Source: Arthrobacter woluwensis (GTDB taxonomy: Bacteria; Actinomycetota; Actinomycetes; Actinomycetales; Micrococcaceae). From it: 64,000 nt of DNA. Where the stretch lies: contig NZ_FNSN01000003.1 in the NCBI RefSeq assembly GCF_900105345.1, positions 2,542,001 through 2,606,000 of the forward strand, written 5' to 3'. Under the pieces are notes generated by a model, which was not told the DNA's origin, did no database searches, and saw only the letters and a list, made by a program, of their open reading frames with translations. How positions within the stretch are numbered: position 1 is the stretch's first letter; each line of letters opens with the position of its first letter. Below, piece after piece: positions 44,124 through 53,202 of the stretch. The position numbers and the translations under genes were made by a program.

Positions 44124-45887
44124 GTGAAGGACCTCATGGGACGCTGGAGCATCGCCCGCCGTCTCTTCGTGGCGAACCTGCTCCTCGTCCTGACGGCCGC
44201 TATCGCAGCGAGCGCCTTCGCCGCCGTCGACATCAGGACGCGCAGCTACGACGACGCCGGGCAGCGCACGCAGAGCGTCGCGGCCACCGTGGCGGCCAGC
44301 CCCTTCGTGGTGCAGGCCGCCGTGTCCCCCGAACCGTCCGCGACCCTCCAGCCCTACGCCGAGGCGGTCATGCGACGCGGCCACGTGGATTTCCTGACGA
44401 TCATGAGCCCGGACACGACCCGCTGGACGCACGCCAACCCGGCCGAGATCGGCAAGAAGTATCTGGGCACCGTCGAACCGGCGCTGCGCGGTCAGGACTT
44501 CACCGAGACCTACACCGGCACCCTCGGCGCGTCCGTCCGGACGATCGTCCCGGTGAAGAACCCGTCCGGGAAAGTGGTCGCTCTCGTGTCCGCGGGCGTC
44601 ACCGTGCAGAACGTCGACGCCGGCATCACCTGGCGGCTTCTGGCGATCCTCGGCCTGGCAGCCGCTCTCGTGACCGGCGGGGCTCTCGTGGCCTGGCTCC
44701 TCGGCCGGTATCTGCGCCGGGTCACGCACGGCTGGGGTGCGGAGCAGCTCGCCCAGCTCTTCGCCTATTACGAATCAGTGCTCCACTCGGTCCGCGAAGG
44801 CGTGGTCCTCGTGGACACCCGGGGCCGGGTGGTGATGTACAACGACCAGGCGGCGGAGCTCCTGGGTCTCGACTCCCCCGGTTCCGCCGGTTCCCCGGGC
44901 GCCGCGGCGAGCCGCGAAGCCGCACAGGACTCCGCGACCGGCCCCGGCTCCGGTTCCGGCACCGGCGCCGCCGTGCCGCCGACCGTCGCCGAGCTACCCC
45001 TCGAACCGAGTCTGCGGGACCTCTTCACCTCGGGACGCGAGGCGCGGGACGAAGTCCACCTCGCGGGCCCCCGCCTGCTGGTGGTCAACCAGCAGGCGGC
45101 CGTCGAACAGGATTCCGGCACGAGATCGCGGCCGCGGCGGCTCGGGACGGTCGCCACGCTGCGCGACCGGACCGAGATCGAATCCCTCGGCTCGGAGCTG
45201 GCCACCACCCGCACCCTGTCCGACGCGCTCCGCGCACAGACCCACGAACATGCCAATCGCCTGCACCTCATGGTGTCCCTCATGGAGCTGGGCCGCACGC
45301 CGGAGGCACTGGAACTCGCCACGCGCGACCTCGAACTGGGCCAGCGGCTCGCCGATGACCTGCTCGGTTCCGTGGACGAGCCAGTCCTGGCCGCGCTCGT
45401 CATGGGCAAGTCCGCAGAGGCCCACGAACGCGGCGTCCTCCTGGAACTGCACGGCGGCTCCACCCCAGCCGCTCTCGACATCCCGGTCCAGGATCTGGTG
45501 ACCATCCTCGGCAATCTCCTGGACAACGCCATCGACGCCGCGGCCGCCGCCGAGGCGCCTCGCCTGGTGCGCCTGGGCATCACTGCGGACGAGGGATCCG
45601 TCACCTTCACCGTGCAGGACTCGGGCGCCGGGCTCGGCGAAGGACAGCTCGAGCGCGCGTTCGAGTTCGGGTACTCCACCAAGGAGAGCCGGCACGGCCG
45701 CGGGGTGGGGCTGGCGCTCGTACGGCAGACGGTGCGCAGACTGGATGGGACACTGGAGGTGGAGGCCGGCCACGCGCCGTCGTCCGTTTTCGCGCCACGG
45801 GAGCCGGGGGAACTGCCCGGGGCCCGCTTCGTCGTCACCCTGCCGCTGCACGGCGGATCGGCAGAAACCCCCGAAGGAGAGTCATGA
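44124..45887 (+). CDS. CitA/DcuS-type sensor histidine kinase
   Basis: A 587-aa membrane kinase. The first helix (RRLFVANLLLVLTAAIAASAF) and second (LLAILGLAAALVTGGALVAWLL) bracket an extracytoplasmic sensor domain of the di-/tricarboxylate type (VDFLTIMSPDTTRWTHANP; TETYTGTLGASVRTIVPV). A cytoplasmic PAS segment (SVREGVVLVDTRGRVVMYND), the phospho-acceptor in AQTHEHANRLHLMVSLMELG, and the ATPase (GNLLDNAIDAA, DSGAGL, HGRGVGLALVRQTV) follow. GTG 44124 is chosen for GGAGGAG upstream; ATG 44136 is an alternative. Adjacent dctA points to C4-dicarboxylate sensing. Confidence 0.92.
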   Translation: MKDLMGRWSIARRLFVANLLLVLTAAIAASAFAAVDIRTRSYDDAGQRTQSVAATVAASPFVVQAAVSPEPSATLQPYAEAVMRRGHVDFLTIMSPDTTRWTHANPAEIGKKYLGTVEPALRGQDFTETYTGTLGASVRTIVPVKNPSGKVVALVSAGVTVQNVDAGITWRLLAILGLAAALVTGGALVAWLLGRYLRRVTHGWGAEQLAQLFAYYESVLHSVREGVVLVDTRGRVVMYNDQAAELLGLDSPGSAGSPGAAASREAAQDSATGPGSGSGTGAAVPPTVAELPLEPSLRDLFTSGREARDEVHLAGPRLLVVNQQAAVEQDSGTRSRPRRLGTVATLRDRTEIESLGSELATTRTLSDALRAQTHEHANRLHLMVSLMELGRTPEALELATRDLELGQRLADDLLGSVDEPVLAALVMGKSAEAHERGVLLELHGGSTPAALDIPVQDLVTILGNLLDNAIDAAAAAEAPRLVRLGITADEGSVTFTVQDSGAGLGEGQLERAFEFGYSTKESRHGRGVGLALVRQTVRRLDGTLEVEAGHAPSSVFAPREPGELPGARFVVTLPLHGGSAETPEGES

Positions 45888-46600
45888 AACCCATCCGCGT
45901 CCTCGTCGTCGAGGACGAGGCGATCGCCCGGGAGGCGCACGCCGCCTACCTGGACCGCCTGGAGGGCTTCGAGCACGCCGGAAGCGCCGCAGGGGGCCAG
46001 GAAGCGCTCAAGGCGCTGAGCCTCGCCCGCGAGCGCGGCGAGACCGTGGACCTGGTGCTCCTGGACATGAACCTGCCGGATCTGCACGGCCTCGACGTCG
46101 CGCGCCGGATGCGCAGCGCCGGCCTGCTCACGGACATCATCGCGATCACGGCGGTCCGGGAACTCGCCGTCGTCCGGGGCGCCATCGCGACCGGCGTCGT
46201 GCAGTACCTCATCAAGCCCTTCACCTACGCGACCTTCGCCGAGAAGCTTGAGAACTACCGCGCCTTCCGGCGCACCCTGGACTCGTCCGGAGCGGAGACG
46301 GAGGACGCCTCCCCCGCGCCGGTGGATCAGAGCGCCGTGGACCAGGCCTTCGCCACCCTGCGAGCACCGGTGGAGCTGCCGCTGCCGAAGGGCATCTCGA
46401 CGACGACGCTCGCCGCCGTCCGCGAACTGGTCACCACCGCGCCGCACCCGCTGTCCGCCGCGGAGCTGGCGGAACAGGCGAACCTTTCGCGGGTGACCGC
46501 CCGCCGCTATCTCGAGCATCTGGTGGCGGCCGGGGTGCTGCGCAGCACCCCGCGCTACGGCACCCCCGGCCGGCCGGAGAACGAGTACCGCAGCGTGTGA
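45884..46600 (+). CDS. CitB/DcuR-type response regulator
   Basis: A 238-aa response regulator: receiver domain with the acidic pair VVEDE, phospho-acceptor Asp in LVLLDMNLPDLHG, and the Lys in YLIKPFTYATF, then a helix-turn-helix output domain (HPLSAAELAEQANLSRVTARRYLEHL). The ATG overlaps the kinase stop by four bases. With the kinase it should turn on the divergent dctA gene when external C4-dicarboxylates are present. Confidence 0.93.
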   Translation: MKPIRVLVVEDEAIAREAHAAYLDRLEGFEHAGSAAGGQEALKALSLARERGETVDLVLLDMNLPDLHGLDVARRMRSAGLLTDIIAITAVRELAVVRGAIATGVVQYLIKPFTYATFAEKLENYRAFRRTLDSSGAETEDASPAPVDQSAVDQAFATLRAPVELPLPKGISTTTLAAVRELVTTAPHPLSAAELAEQANLSRVTARRYLEHLVAAGVLRSTPRYGTPGRPENEYRSV

Positions 46601-46679
46601 GGCGACACGGCATCGGCGACACAGCTATCGATGGCACGGCTATCGATGACACAGCGCAGACACAGGAATGATGGAGAGC

Positions 46680-47459
46680 ATGAGGGACGTGCAGAACTCA
46701 CGTGACCAGAACGGCGGCAGCAGCCGGAGGACATTCCTCCTGCTCACCGTCGGCGGTCCCGTCGCGGCCCTGCTGGGCGCCTGCGGCACGAGCGCCCAGG
46801 CCGCCACCCATGCCACCCCCGCGCCACCTGGGCAGTCCAACCTCGTCATCATCGGCGACTCCCTGAGCACAGGATTCGGCACGTCCGCCGATCAGGCCTG
46901 GCCGACGCTCCTGAATCAGCGGCTCGCCTCAGCGAAGCCCAATCTGGTCCTGGTCAACGCGGCGCAGAACGGCAGCGGTTATGTCAGCCCGGGTGAGGAC
47001 GGCGACACGTTCGGGGCTGAAGTGCAGCACTCCGTCAACGCCTGGACCCGAACGGTGCTGTTCTTCGGCTCTGACAACGACCTCGGCGAGGACGTCGGAC
47101 AGGTGAAACAGGCCGCGTTGGCCGCGCTTCAGGATGTCAGGCTCCGTGCCCCTCACGCCCGCCGGATCGTGGTGGGGCCGCCCGCCTACTCTGCGGACCC
47201 GGACCAGGAGCTTCTGGCGATCCGCGACGCCCTCAAGGCCGCGGCCGACGCGTCGTCCGTCGAGTTCGTGGACCCGATCACCCATGACTGGATGGCCACG
47301 CAAGCGGAGGCGTTCCTCGGCCCGGACGGTGAACACCCCAGCCCCGAGGGGCATGTGCACCTCGCCGACCTCATGGGGACGGTGCTGGGGCTCCCCGCCG
47401 CCCCCTCGACGAGTCCCGCACCGGCGCCGGCCGCGGCGTCTCCCGCGTCGAGCGGCTGA
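46680..47459 (+). CDS. SGNH-hydrolase lipoprotein
   Basis: A 259-aa exported hydrolase. A twin-arginine-like n-region (SSRRTFLLLTVGG) runs into the lipobox LLGAC with Cys35. The SGNH catalytic blocks are VIIGDSLSTGF with the nucleophile Ser, NAAQNGSGYVSP, FFGSDNDLGED (N/D block), and HPSPEGHVHLAD with the catalytic Asp-His pair region. The substrate (acyl esters or glycan acetyl groups) is unknown. ATG 46680 is preferred because GGAG lies just before it; ATGs at 46668 and 46671 are in frame. Confidence 0.82.
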   Translation: MRDVQNSRDQNGGSSRRTFLLLTVGGPVAALLGACGTSAQAATHATPAPPGQSNLVIIGDSLSTGFGTSADQAWPTLLNQRLASAKPNLVLVNAAQNGSGYVSPGEDGDTFGAEVQHSVNAWTRTVLFFGSDNDLGEDVGQVKQAALAALQDVRLRAPHARRIVVGPPAYSADPDQELLAIRDALKAAADASSVEFVDPITHDWMATQAEAFLGPDGEHPSPEGHVHLADLMGTVLGLPAAPSTSPAPAPAAASPASSG

Positions 47460-47506
47460 CCGACTGCACGAATGGGCGACAGGGCGACTGGGCAACTGCG
47501 CGCGTT

Positions 47507-47567
47507 TGTATACATAAGCGGGAAGTTGAGGCCCACTATCCCTTCGGAAGGCCCTTTGTGTATACAC
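47507..47567. promoter_or_regulatory. Two TGTATACA operators upstream of gntR-prp
   Basis: TGTATACA at 47507-47514 and GTGTATACAC at 47558-47567 are near-identical palindromes 51 bases apart, the second ending 7 bases before the gntR ATG. Such TGTATACA-type sites are typical of FCD-class GntR regulators, so they should be autoregulatory operators of the prp operon. Confidence 0.65.
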
Positions 47568-47574
47568 TGAGGCC

Positions 47575-48273
47575 ATGCGAGCACGTGACCGGGCGTACGA
47601 AGCCCTCCGGGAGGACATCGTCTCCTGGCGCCTGGCCCCCGGCACCGTCCTCGCTGAAGTCGAACAGGCCGAACGGCTCGGAGTGAGCCGCACCCCGGTG
47701 CGGGAGGCGCTCTCCCGGCTCACCGCGGAAGGGCTGGCCGTCGCCGAGCGGCGGCGCGGCGTCGTCGTGGCGGAACTTTCCGTGGGCGACCTCGATCAGC
47801 TCTTCGAACTCCGCGAGACCCTGGAGAGCCGGGCGGCGGCACTCGCCGCGAGCCGCGGAGACCGCGAGCGCTTCGCGCGCCTCCACGAACAGTTCGTCAC
47901 GGCGGAGTCGCTCCTGGGCGCCTCGTCCGAAGTGGACGGCTACTACCGGCTGGTCGGCGAGCTCGACGACGCCCTGGATGAGGAGTGCGGCAACGCGTAC
48001 CTGGCGCTGTCCCTGCGTCAGCTCCGTCCTCACCTTCAGCGTCTGCGCCGCCTGGCCCACGACAACCCCGGCCGGCTGCGCGACTCCTCGCGGGAGCATG
48101 CGGCGATCGCCGCCGCCGTCGCCGAGGGCAATCCCGGCCTGGCCGCCGCGGCCACGACCGTCCACCTGCACGCCAGCCTGGATCACCTCCACCACAGCCA
48201 GCGGGGCCGCGGCATCCTGTCGCCGGCCCGCGATGTTCACGACACCACCCCACAGGAAAGCGAGTCACGGTGA
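47575..48273 (+). CDS. GntR/FCD-family regulator of the methylcitrate operon
   Basis: A 232-aa regulator with an N-terminal GntR winged helix ([41 protein letters not shown]) and an all-helical FCD ligand domain ([20 protein letters not shown], with H-x-x-D/H metal-site helices such as [15 protein letters not shown]). It is the first gene of the prp operon: the prpD GTG overlaps its stop. Ligand probably 2-methylcitrate or a related acid (inference). Confidence 0.92.
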   Translation: MRARDRAYEALREDIVSWRLAPGTVLAEVEQAERLGVSRTPVREALSRLTAEGLAVAERRRGVVVAELSVGDLDQLFELRETLESRAAALAASRGDRERFARLHEQFVTAESLLGASSEVDGYYRLVGELDDALDEECGNAYLALSLRQLRPHLQRLRRLAHDNPGRLRDSSREHAAIAAAVAEGNPGLAAAATTVHLHASLDHLHHSQRGRGILSPARDVHDTTPQESESR

Positions 48274-49787
48274 AAACCCACAACGTCCGCGTCCACCGCA
48301 GCGATGAGAACCTGGCCCGTGAGGACCAGCTGGCCCACAAGATCGCCCGCGTGGCCACCGATCCCGTCGCCGTCGACCCCGACGTCACCGACATGATCAT
48401 CAACCGCATCATCGACAACGCCTCGGTGGCCGTCGCGTCGCTCAACCGGGCGCCCATCGTGGCGGCGCGGGCTCAGGCGCTCACGCACTCACCCTCCACC
48501 GGCGGACCCGGCGCCACCGTCTTCGGCATCCAGGAGCGGGTCTCCCCCGAGTGGGCCGCCTGGGCCAACGGGGTGGCGGTCCGGGAACTCGACTACCACG
48601 ACACGTTCCTCGCCGCCGATTACTCCCACCCGGGGGACAACATCCCGCCGCTGCTGGCCGTCGCGCAGCACGTCGGCTCCTCCGGCGCGGATCTCATCCG
48701 CGGCATTGCGACCGGGTACGAGATCCAGGTGGACCTCGTGAAGGCCATCTGCCTGCACGCCCACAAGATCGACCACGTGGCGCACCTCGGGCCGTCCGCC
48801 GCCGCGGGTCTCGGAACACTGCTCGGCCTCGACACGGAGACCGTCTTCCAGTCCGTCGGCCAGGCACTCCACACCACCACCGCCACCCGGCAGTCCCGTA
48901 AGGGCGAGATCTCCACGTGGAAGGCGCACGCCCCCGCGTTCGCCGGCAAGATGGCCGTGGAGTCCGTGGACCGCGCCATGCGCGGCCAGACCTCCCCCGT
49001 GCCGATCTACGAGGGTGAGGACGGCGTGATCGCGTGGATGCTGGATGGTCCCGACGCCTCCTACGAGGTGCCGCTCCCCGAGCCGGGCGAGTCCAAGCGC
49101 GCGATCCTGGACACCTACACCAAGGAGCACTCGGCCGAGTATCAGGCGCAGGCCTGGATCGACCTCGCCCGCAAGCTGCATGGCGAGCACCCCGAGCTCA
49201 CGGACCCGGCGAACGTCGCGAGCATCGTGATCCACACGAGCCACCACACGCACTACGTGATCGGTTCCGGCGCCAACGACCCCCAGAAGTACAGCCCGAC
49301 GGCGAGCCGCGAGACCCTGGACCACTCCATCCCGTACATCTTCACCGTCGCACTCCAGGACGGCCGCTGGCACCATGTCGACTCCTACGCCCCGGACCGC
49401 GCAGCCCGCCCGGACACCGTGGAGCTGTGGCACAAGGTGACCACCGAGGAGGACCCCGAGTGGACGCGCCGCTACCACTCCCTGGACATCGCGGAGAAGG
49501 CGTTCGGCGGCCGCGTCGTCATCACCCTCACGGACGGCCGCGTGATCGAGGACGAGATCGCCGTCGCGGACGCTCATCCGCTCGGAGCCCGGCCCTTCGC
49601 CCGCGAGCAGTACATCGCCAAGTTCCGCACCCTCGCGGACGGTCTCGTGGAGCCGGCCGAGATCGAGCGCTTCCTCGACACGGTGCAGCGCCTCCCGGAG
49701 CTCGCCGCCGGTGAACTGGACCAGCTGAACATCCAGGCGGCCCCCGGCGTGATCGATCTGGCCTCCGCGCCGAAGGGCCTCTTCTGA
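48270..49787 (+). CDS. prpD: 2-Methylcitrate dehydratase
   Basis: Converts 2-methylcitrate to 2-methyl-cis-aconitate in propionyl-CoA breakdown. The 505-aa protein is a full MmgE/PrpD-family enzyme: [58 protein letters not shown], and [14 protein letters not shown] 48270 is supported by AGGAAAG 9-10 bases upstream and by the GTGA overlap with gntR; a longer in-frame start would lie inside gntR. The prpB ATG overlaps its stop. Confidence 0.95.
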   Translation: MKTHNVRVHRSDENLAREDQLAHKIARVATDPVAVDPDVTDMIINRIIDNASVAVASLNRAPIVAARAQALTHSPSTGGPGATVFGIQERVSPEWAAWANGVAVRELDYHDTFLAADYSHPGDNIPPLLAVAQHVGSSGADLIRGIATGYEIQVDLVKAICLHAHKIDHVAHLGPSAAAGLGTLLGLDTETVFQSVGQALHTTTATRQSRKGEISTWKAHAPAFAGKMAVESVDRAMRGQTSPVPIYEGEDGVIAWMLDGPDASYEVPLPEPGESKRAILDTYTKEHSAEYQAQAWIDLARKLHGEHPELTDPANVASIVIHTSHHTHYVIGSGANDPQKYSPTASRETLDHSIPYIFTVALQDGRWHHVDSYAPDRAARPDTVELWHKVTTEEDPEWTRRYHSLDIAEKAFGGRVVITLTDGRVIEDEIAVADAHPLGARPFAREQYIAKFRTLADGLVEPAEIERFLDTVQRLPELAAGELDQLNIQAAPGVIDLASAPKGLF

Positions 49788-50695
49788 TGCTGTACTCGAC
49801 GCGCACCCCCGAGCAGAAGCGCCGCGAGCTGAGGGATCTGCTGGCCTCCGGCCGCACCGTCCAGTTCCCCGGGGCGTTCAACCCCCTGTCCGCCCGGCTG
49901 ATCGAGGAGAAGGGGTTCGACGGCGTCTACATCTCCGGCGCGGTCCTCGCCAACGACCTGGGGCTGCCGGACATCGGGCTCACCACGCTGACGGAGGTGG
50001 CGACGCGTGCCGGCCAGATCGCCCGGATGACGGATCTGCCCGCACTCGTCGACGCCGACACCGGCTTCGGCGAACCCATGAACGTCGCCCGCACCGTGCA
50101 GGAGCTGGAGAACGCCGGGCTGGCCGGCTGCCACATCGAGGACCAGGTCAACCCGAAGCGCTGCGGCCATCTGGACGGCAAGTCGGTGGTGGACGTCGAG
50201 ACCGCCACGCGGCGCATCCAGGCGGCGGCCCAGGCGCGCCGGGACCCCGGCTTCCTCCTCATGGCCCGCACCGACATCCGGGCGGCCGATCGACTGGAAG
50301 CAGCCCAGGAACGCGCCCGCGCCCTCGTGGCCGCCGGCGCCGACGCGATCTTCCCCGAGGCCATGAAGACCCTGGAGGAGTTCGCCGCCATCCGGGAGGC
50401 CGTGGACGTGCCGATCCTGGCCAATATGACGGAATTCGGGCAGAGTGAGCTGTTCACCCTGGAGGAACTCTCCTCGGTGGGCGTGAACATGGTCATCTAT
50501 CCCGTGACACTGCTGCGCAGTGCGCTGGGCGCGGCGGAGCGGGTGCTGGAGACCATCAAGGCGGACGGCACCCAGCAGGCCGCCGTGCCGGACATGCTGA
50601 CCCGTGCCCGGCTGTACGAACTGGTGGACTATCCCGCCTACAACAGCTTCGACACCGGGGTCTTCAACTTCCAGGTGCCGGGCACACCGCGATGA
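49787..50695 (+). CDS. prpB: 2-Methylisocitrate lyase
   Basis: Splits 2-methylisocitrate into pyruvate and succinate. The 302-aa isocitrate-lyase-family protein has FPGAFNPLSARLIEEKGF, the Mg-binding DADTGFGE, the catalytic loop KRCGHLDGK (Cys in KRCGH) and ANMTEFGQS. It overlaps prpD by one base in an ATGA-like junction, so dehydratase and lyase are made together. Confidence 0.96.
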   Translation: MLYSTRTPEQKRRELRDLLASGRTVQFPGAFNPLSARLIEEKGFDGVYISGAVLANDLGLPDIGLTTLTEVATRAGQIARMTDLPALVDADTGFGEPMNVARTVQELENAGLAGCHIEDQVNPKRCGHLDGKSVVDVETATRRIQAAAQARRDPGFLLMARTDIRAADRLEAAQERARALVAAGADAIFPEAMKTLEEFAAIREAVDVPILANMTEFGQSELFTLEELSSVGVNMVIYPVTLLRSALGAAERVLETIKADGTQQAAVPDMLTRARLYELVDYPAYNSFDTGVFNFQVPGTPR

Positions 50696-50784
50696 CTCAT
50701 CGGGCTGTCACACCGCTCGAAGCCAATTCACAGGAAACAGTCCCAGAATCACACCGATAGGCTTCATTCGACGAAGGAGTCACC

Positions 50785-51936
50785 ATGAGCACCACACCCC
50801 AAGAGACCGAGATCAAGAAGGGCCTGGCCGGCGTGGTGGTGGATTACACCGCCATCTCGAAGGTCAATCCGGACAGCAATTCGCTGCTCTACCGCGGCTA
50901 CCCGGTGCAGGAGCTGGCCGCGGCCAAGAGCTTCGAGGAGGTCGCCTACCTGCTGTGGAACGGGGAACTGCCGACCCCCGAGCAGCTGGAGGAGTTCCAG
51001 GCCCGCGAACGGGCCGGACGAGCCCTGGATCCCGTGCTGAAGACCGTGATCGACGCGCTGCCCGTGGGCTCCCATCCGATGGACGTCTGCCGCACGGCGG
51101 CCTCCGTCCTGGGCGCCCGGCATCCGCAGGCGGAGGACTCCAGCCCCGAGGCGAACCTTTCAAAGGCGATCGATCTGTGGGCCGCGATGCCCGCCGTGGT
51201 CGCCTACGACCAGCGACGCCGGCACGGCCAGGACGCCGTCGAACCCCGTGACGACCTGGGATACTCGGCGAACTTCCTCTGGATGACCTTCGGCGAGGAG
51301 GCCGACCCGGCCGTGGTCGACGCGTTCAACGTCTCGATGATCCTGTACGCGGAGCACTCCTTCAACGCCTCCACCTTCACGGCCCGGGTCATCACGTCGA
51401 CGCTCGCTGATCTGCATTCGGCCGTCACGGGCGCCATCGGCGCCCTGAAGGGGCCGCTGCACGGCGGCGCCAACGAGGCCGTCATGCACACATTCGAGGA
51501 GCTGGGCATCGATCCCTCCGAATCCGCCGAGGACGCCGCCGCCCGGGCGAAGACCTGGATGGAGGAGGCGCTCGCCGCCAAGAAGAAGATCATGGGCTTC
51601 GGCCACCGCGTCTACAAGCACGGCGATTCCCGCGTGCCGACCATGAAAGCCGCGCTGGACGCCATGATCGAACACTACGGCCGCCCCGAGCTCCTCGGTC
51701 TCTACAACGGGCTGGAGCAGGCCATGGACGAGGCGAAGAGCATCAAGCCGAACCTCGACTACCCTGCCGGCCCCACGTACCACCTCATGGGCTTCGACAC
51801 TCCGACGTTCACGCCGCTGTTCGTCGCCAGCCGGATCGTCGGCTGGACGGCTCACGTCATGGAGCAGGCAGGCGCGAACTCCCTGATCCGCCCGCTGAGC
51901 GCCTACAACGGCGTGGAGGAGCGGCACCTGGGCTGA
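50785..51936 (+). CDS. prpC: 2-Methylcitrate synthase / citrate synthase family
   Basis: Condenses propionyl-CoA with oxaloacetate. At 383 aa it is a type II-like short citrate synthase: SLLYRGYPVQELA, LYAEHSFNASTF with a catalytic His, GPLHGGANEAVM, and IMGFGHRVYKHGDSR with the second His and Arg, plus NLDYPAG for the third-site Asp. AAGGAG is placed before ATG 50785. It lies 90 bases after prpB and closes the operon at a strong terminator. PrpC rather than GltA is inferred from context. Confidence 0.93.
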   Translation: MSTTPQETEIKKGLAGVVVDYTAISKVNPDSNSLLYRGYPVQELAAAKSFEEVAYLLWNGELPTPEQLEEFQARERAGRALDPVLKTVIDALPVGSHPMDVCRTAASVLGARHPQAEDSSPEANLSKAIDLWAAMPAVVAYDQRRRHGQDAVEPRDDLGYSANFLWMTFGEEADPAVVDAFNVSMILYAEHSFNASTFTARVITSTLADLHSAVTGAIGALKGPLHGGANEAVMHTFEELGIDPSESAEDAAARAKTWMEEALAAKKKIMGFGHRVYKHGDSRVPTMKAALDAMIEHYGRPELLGLYNGLEQAMDEAKSIKPNLDYPAGPTYHLMGFDTPTFTPLFVASRIVGWTAHVMEQAGANSLIRPLSAYNGVEERHLG

Positions 51937-51949
51937 CGCCCGGGACGCC

Positions 51950-51999
51950 ACGACGACGGCGCGCGGTCACCTCCCCGGTGGCCGCGCGCCGTCGTCGTT
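51950..51999. terminator. Strong hairpin terminator after prpC
   Basis: A 17-bp perfect stem (51950-51966 with 51982-51998) lies 13 bases past the prpC stop, followed by only two Ts. It separates the prp operon from the convergent NUDIX gene and could serve both. Confidence 0.85.
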
Positions 52000-52029
52000 C
52001 AGCATCCGGTTCAGGCAGCGGCGTCCGGA

Positions 52030-52605
52030 TCAGGCAGCCGGGAACGGTTCTGCGCATGGTCCCCCGAAGGTCCACTCGACGCCTGCGACGGCGTGATTGT
52101 CGTCGGCCAGGGTGACCGTGACATCGAAGGGTTCCGGCGAGCCGCCGGACACCGCCTGGGCCGCGCGGGTCAGGGCTTCCTCCAGCCAGTGGCCTGCGTC
52201 GGGCCACATGCGGCGGAACGGCAGACCGTCCAGGCCGTGCCATTCCGGGGAGATCTCCTCGCTCGGGGACACCTCGCCCTCCCAGCGGTCCGCGGCGTAC
52301 ACCACGGAATTCATGTCCCAGCTCGGCTGGGCAGGGAAGACGAACCGGACCGTGCCGAGCTTGGCCAGGGCCTCCTGCGGCACTACGACGTCGACCTCCT
52401 CCCAGACCTCCCGCTGCAGGGCCTCCTCCGGGGTCTCCCCCGCCTCGACATGGCCGCCGATGGCCACGACCTTCCCCTGCCCGAAGCCTCGTTTCTTGAG
52501 GCCGAGGAGAACATCCCAGAGAGCGGGATCCCCTTCCAGGCCCGAGGCGCCCGAGGGGCGCAGGAGGAAGCACAGGACGACAGGAGCGGCAGTCATGCTG
52601 CTCAT
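52030..52605 (-). CDS. NUDIX hydrolase
   Basis: A 191-aa hydrolase with the complete Nudix box GGHVEAGETPEEALQREVWEEV (G-x5-E-x7-R-E-x-x-E-E), embedded in VVLCFLLRP...KVVAIG and SWDMNSVVYAADRWEG. The 8-oxo-dGTP (MutT/MTH1-like) subtype is possible because of the long, MTH1-like C-terminal half, but the substrate cannot be fixed. Two starts are close, ATG 52605 (used) and ATG 52596; neither has a strong ribosome site. Confidence 0.88.
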   Translation of the reverse strand: MSSMTAAPVVLCFLLRPSGASGLEGDPALWDVLLGLKKRGFGQGKVVAIGGHVEAGETPEEALQREVWEEVDVVVPQEALAKLGTVRFVFPAQPSWDMNSVVYAADRWEGEVSPSEEISPEWHGLDGLPFRRMWPDAGHWLEEALTRAAQAVSGGSPEPFDVTVTLADDNHAVAGVEWTFGGPCAEPFPAA

Positions 52606-52994
52606 GCTATCGGGGCCGGAACCCCTGTGCGGTGGGCCCGGGGCGGTCAGGTGGAGGACTTCGCGCCGAAGGACACGCCATCCAGGACGATCTGTTGGAC
52701 ATTTGGCTGCCCAATGGTGATACTGGTGTGAGCGCATCCACCTCACCCCGAGTGAGCACCGCACTTCCCCTGGCGATTCCCGCGGGGTTGAAGAATTTCT
52801 GCCTGGCCGGCAAGAGGCCTCTCTTTTATCGCGCCAATTTCCCGAAAATACCGCCAGAAACAGGCCCAGAACTTTCTTCAAAAGAATATTTATATGCCCT
52901 TGACGAGGGACGAAGCCCACTTCTAGGCTCATTTCAACACCTTTGAATATCAGGTGTTATTCCGTAAATATTCGCTTTGTCCAAAGGAGAACAA
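52606..52994. promoter_or_regulatory. AT-rich promoter region of the RiPP cluster
   Basis: About 390 bases without a gene, becoming strikingly AT-rich from 52,820 onward compared with everything around it. It contains an inverted repeat AACACC...GGTGTT (52936-52958) about 35 bases before the precursor start, a candidate operator. AAAGGAG precedes the GTG at 52995. Confidence 0.5.
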
Positions 52995-53183
52995 GTGAGC
53001 ACTGCACTGACAATTGCACCCATCGTGGAGACCGAGCCGGGTCACGTGATGCCGAGGCAACTGAAGGAACTCGACTTCGAAACGGGCGGGTCCCTCGTGA
53101 CCCCGGCGAAGATGGACGGAGACACGGTGACCCTGTCGTCGTCGTGCTCCTCTGCTCGTCCCACCTCGCCGAAGGCGCCGTAG
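52995..53183 (+). CDS. Azol(in)e-containing peptide (TOMM/LAP) precursor
   Basis: A 62-aa peptide from GTG 52995 with AAAGGAG five bases upstream. The N-terminal ~40 residues form an acidic, hydrophobic leader (PRQLKELDFETGG). The C-terminal ~19 residues are the core: TVTLSSSCSSARPTSPKAP, with a run of Ser/Cys suited to heterocyclisation to oxazoles and a thiazole. Directly downstream are the C-protein, YcaO and SagB-type enzymes, which make this a credible substrate. A TTG 18 bases upstream is in frame but would include the ribosome site. The leader cleavage point and final structure are unknown. Confidence 0.8.
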   Translation: MSTALTIAPIVETEPGHVMPRQLKELDFETGGSLVTPAKMDGDTVTLSSSCSSARPTSPKAP

Positions 53184-53202
53184 GCGCGGAGGTCGAATCA
53201 TC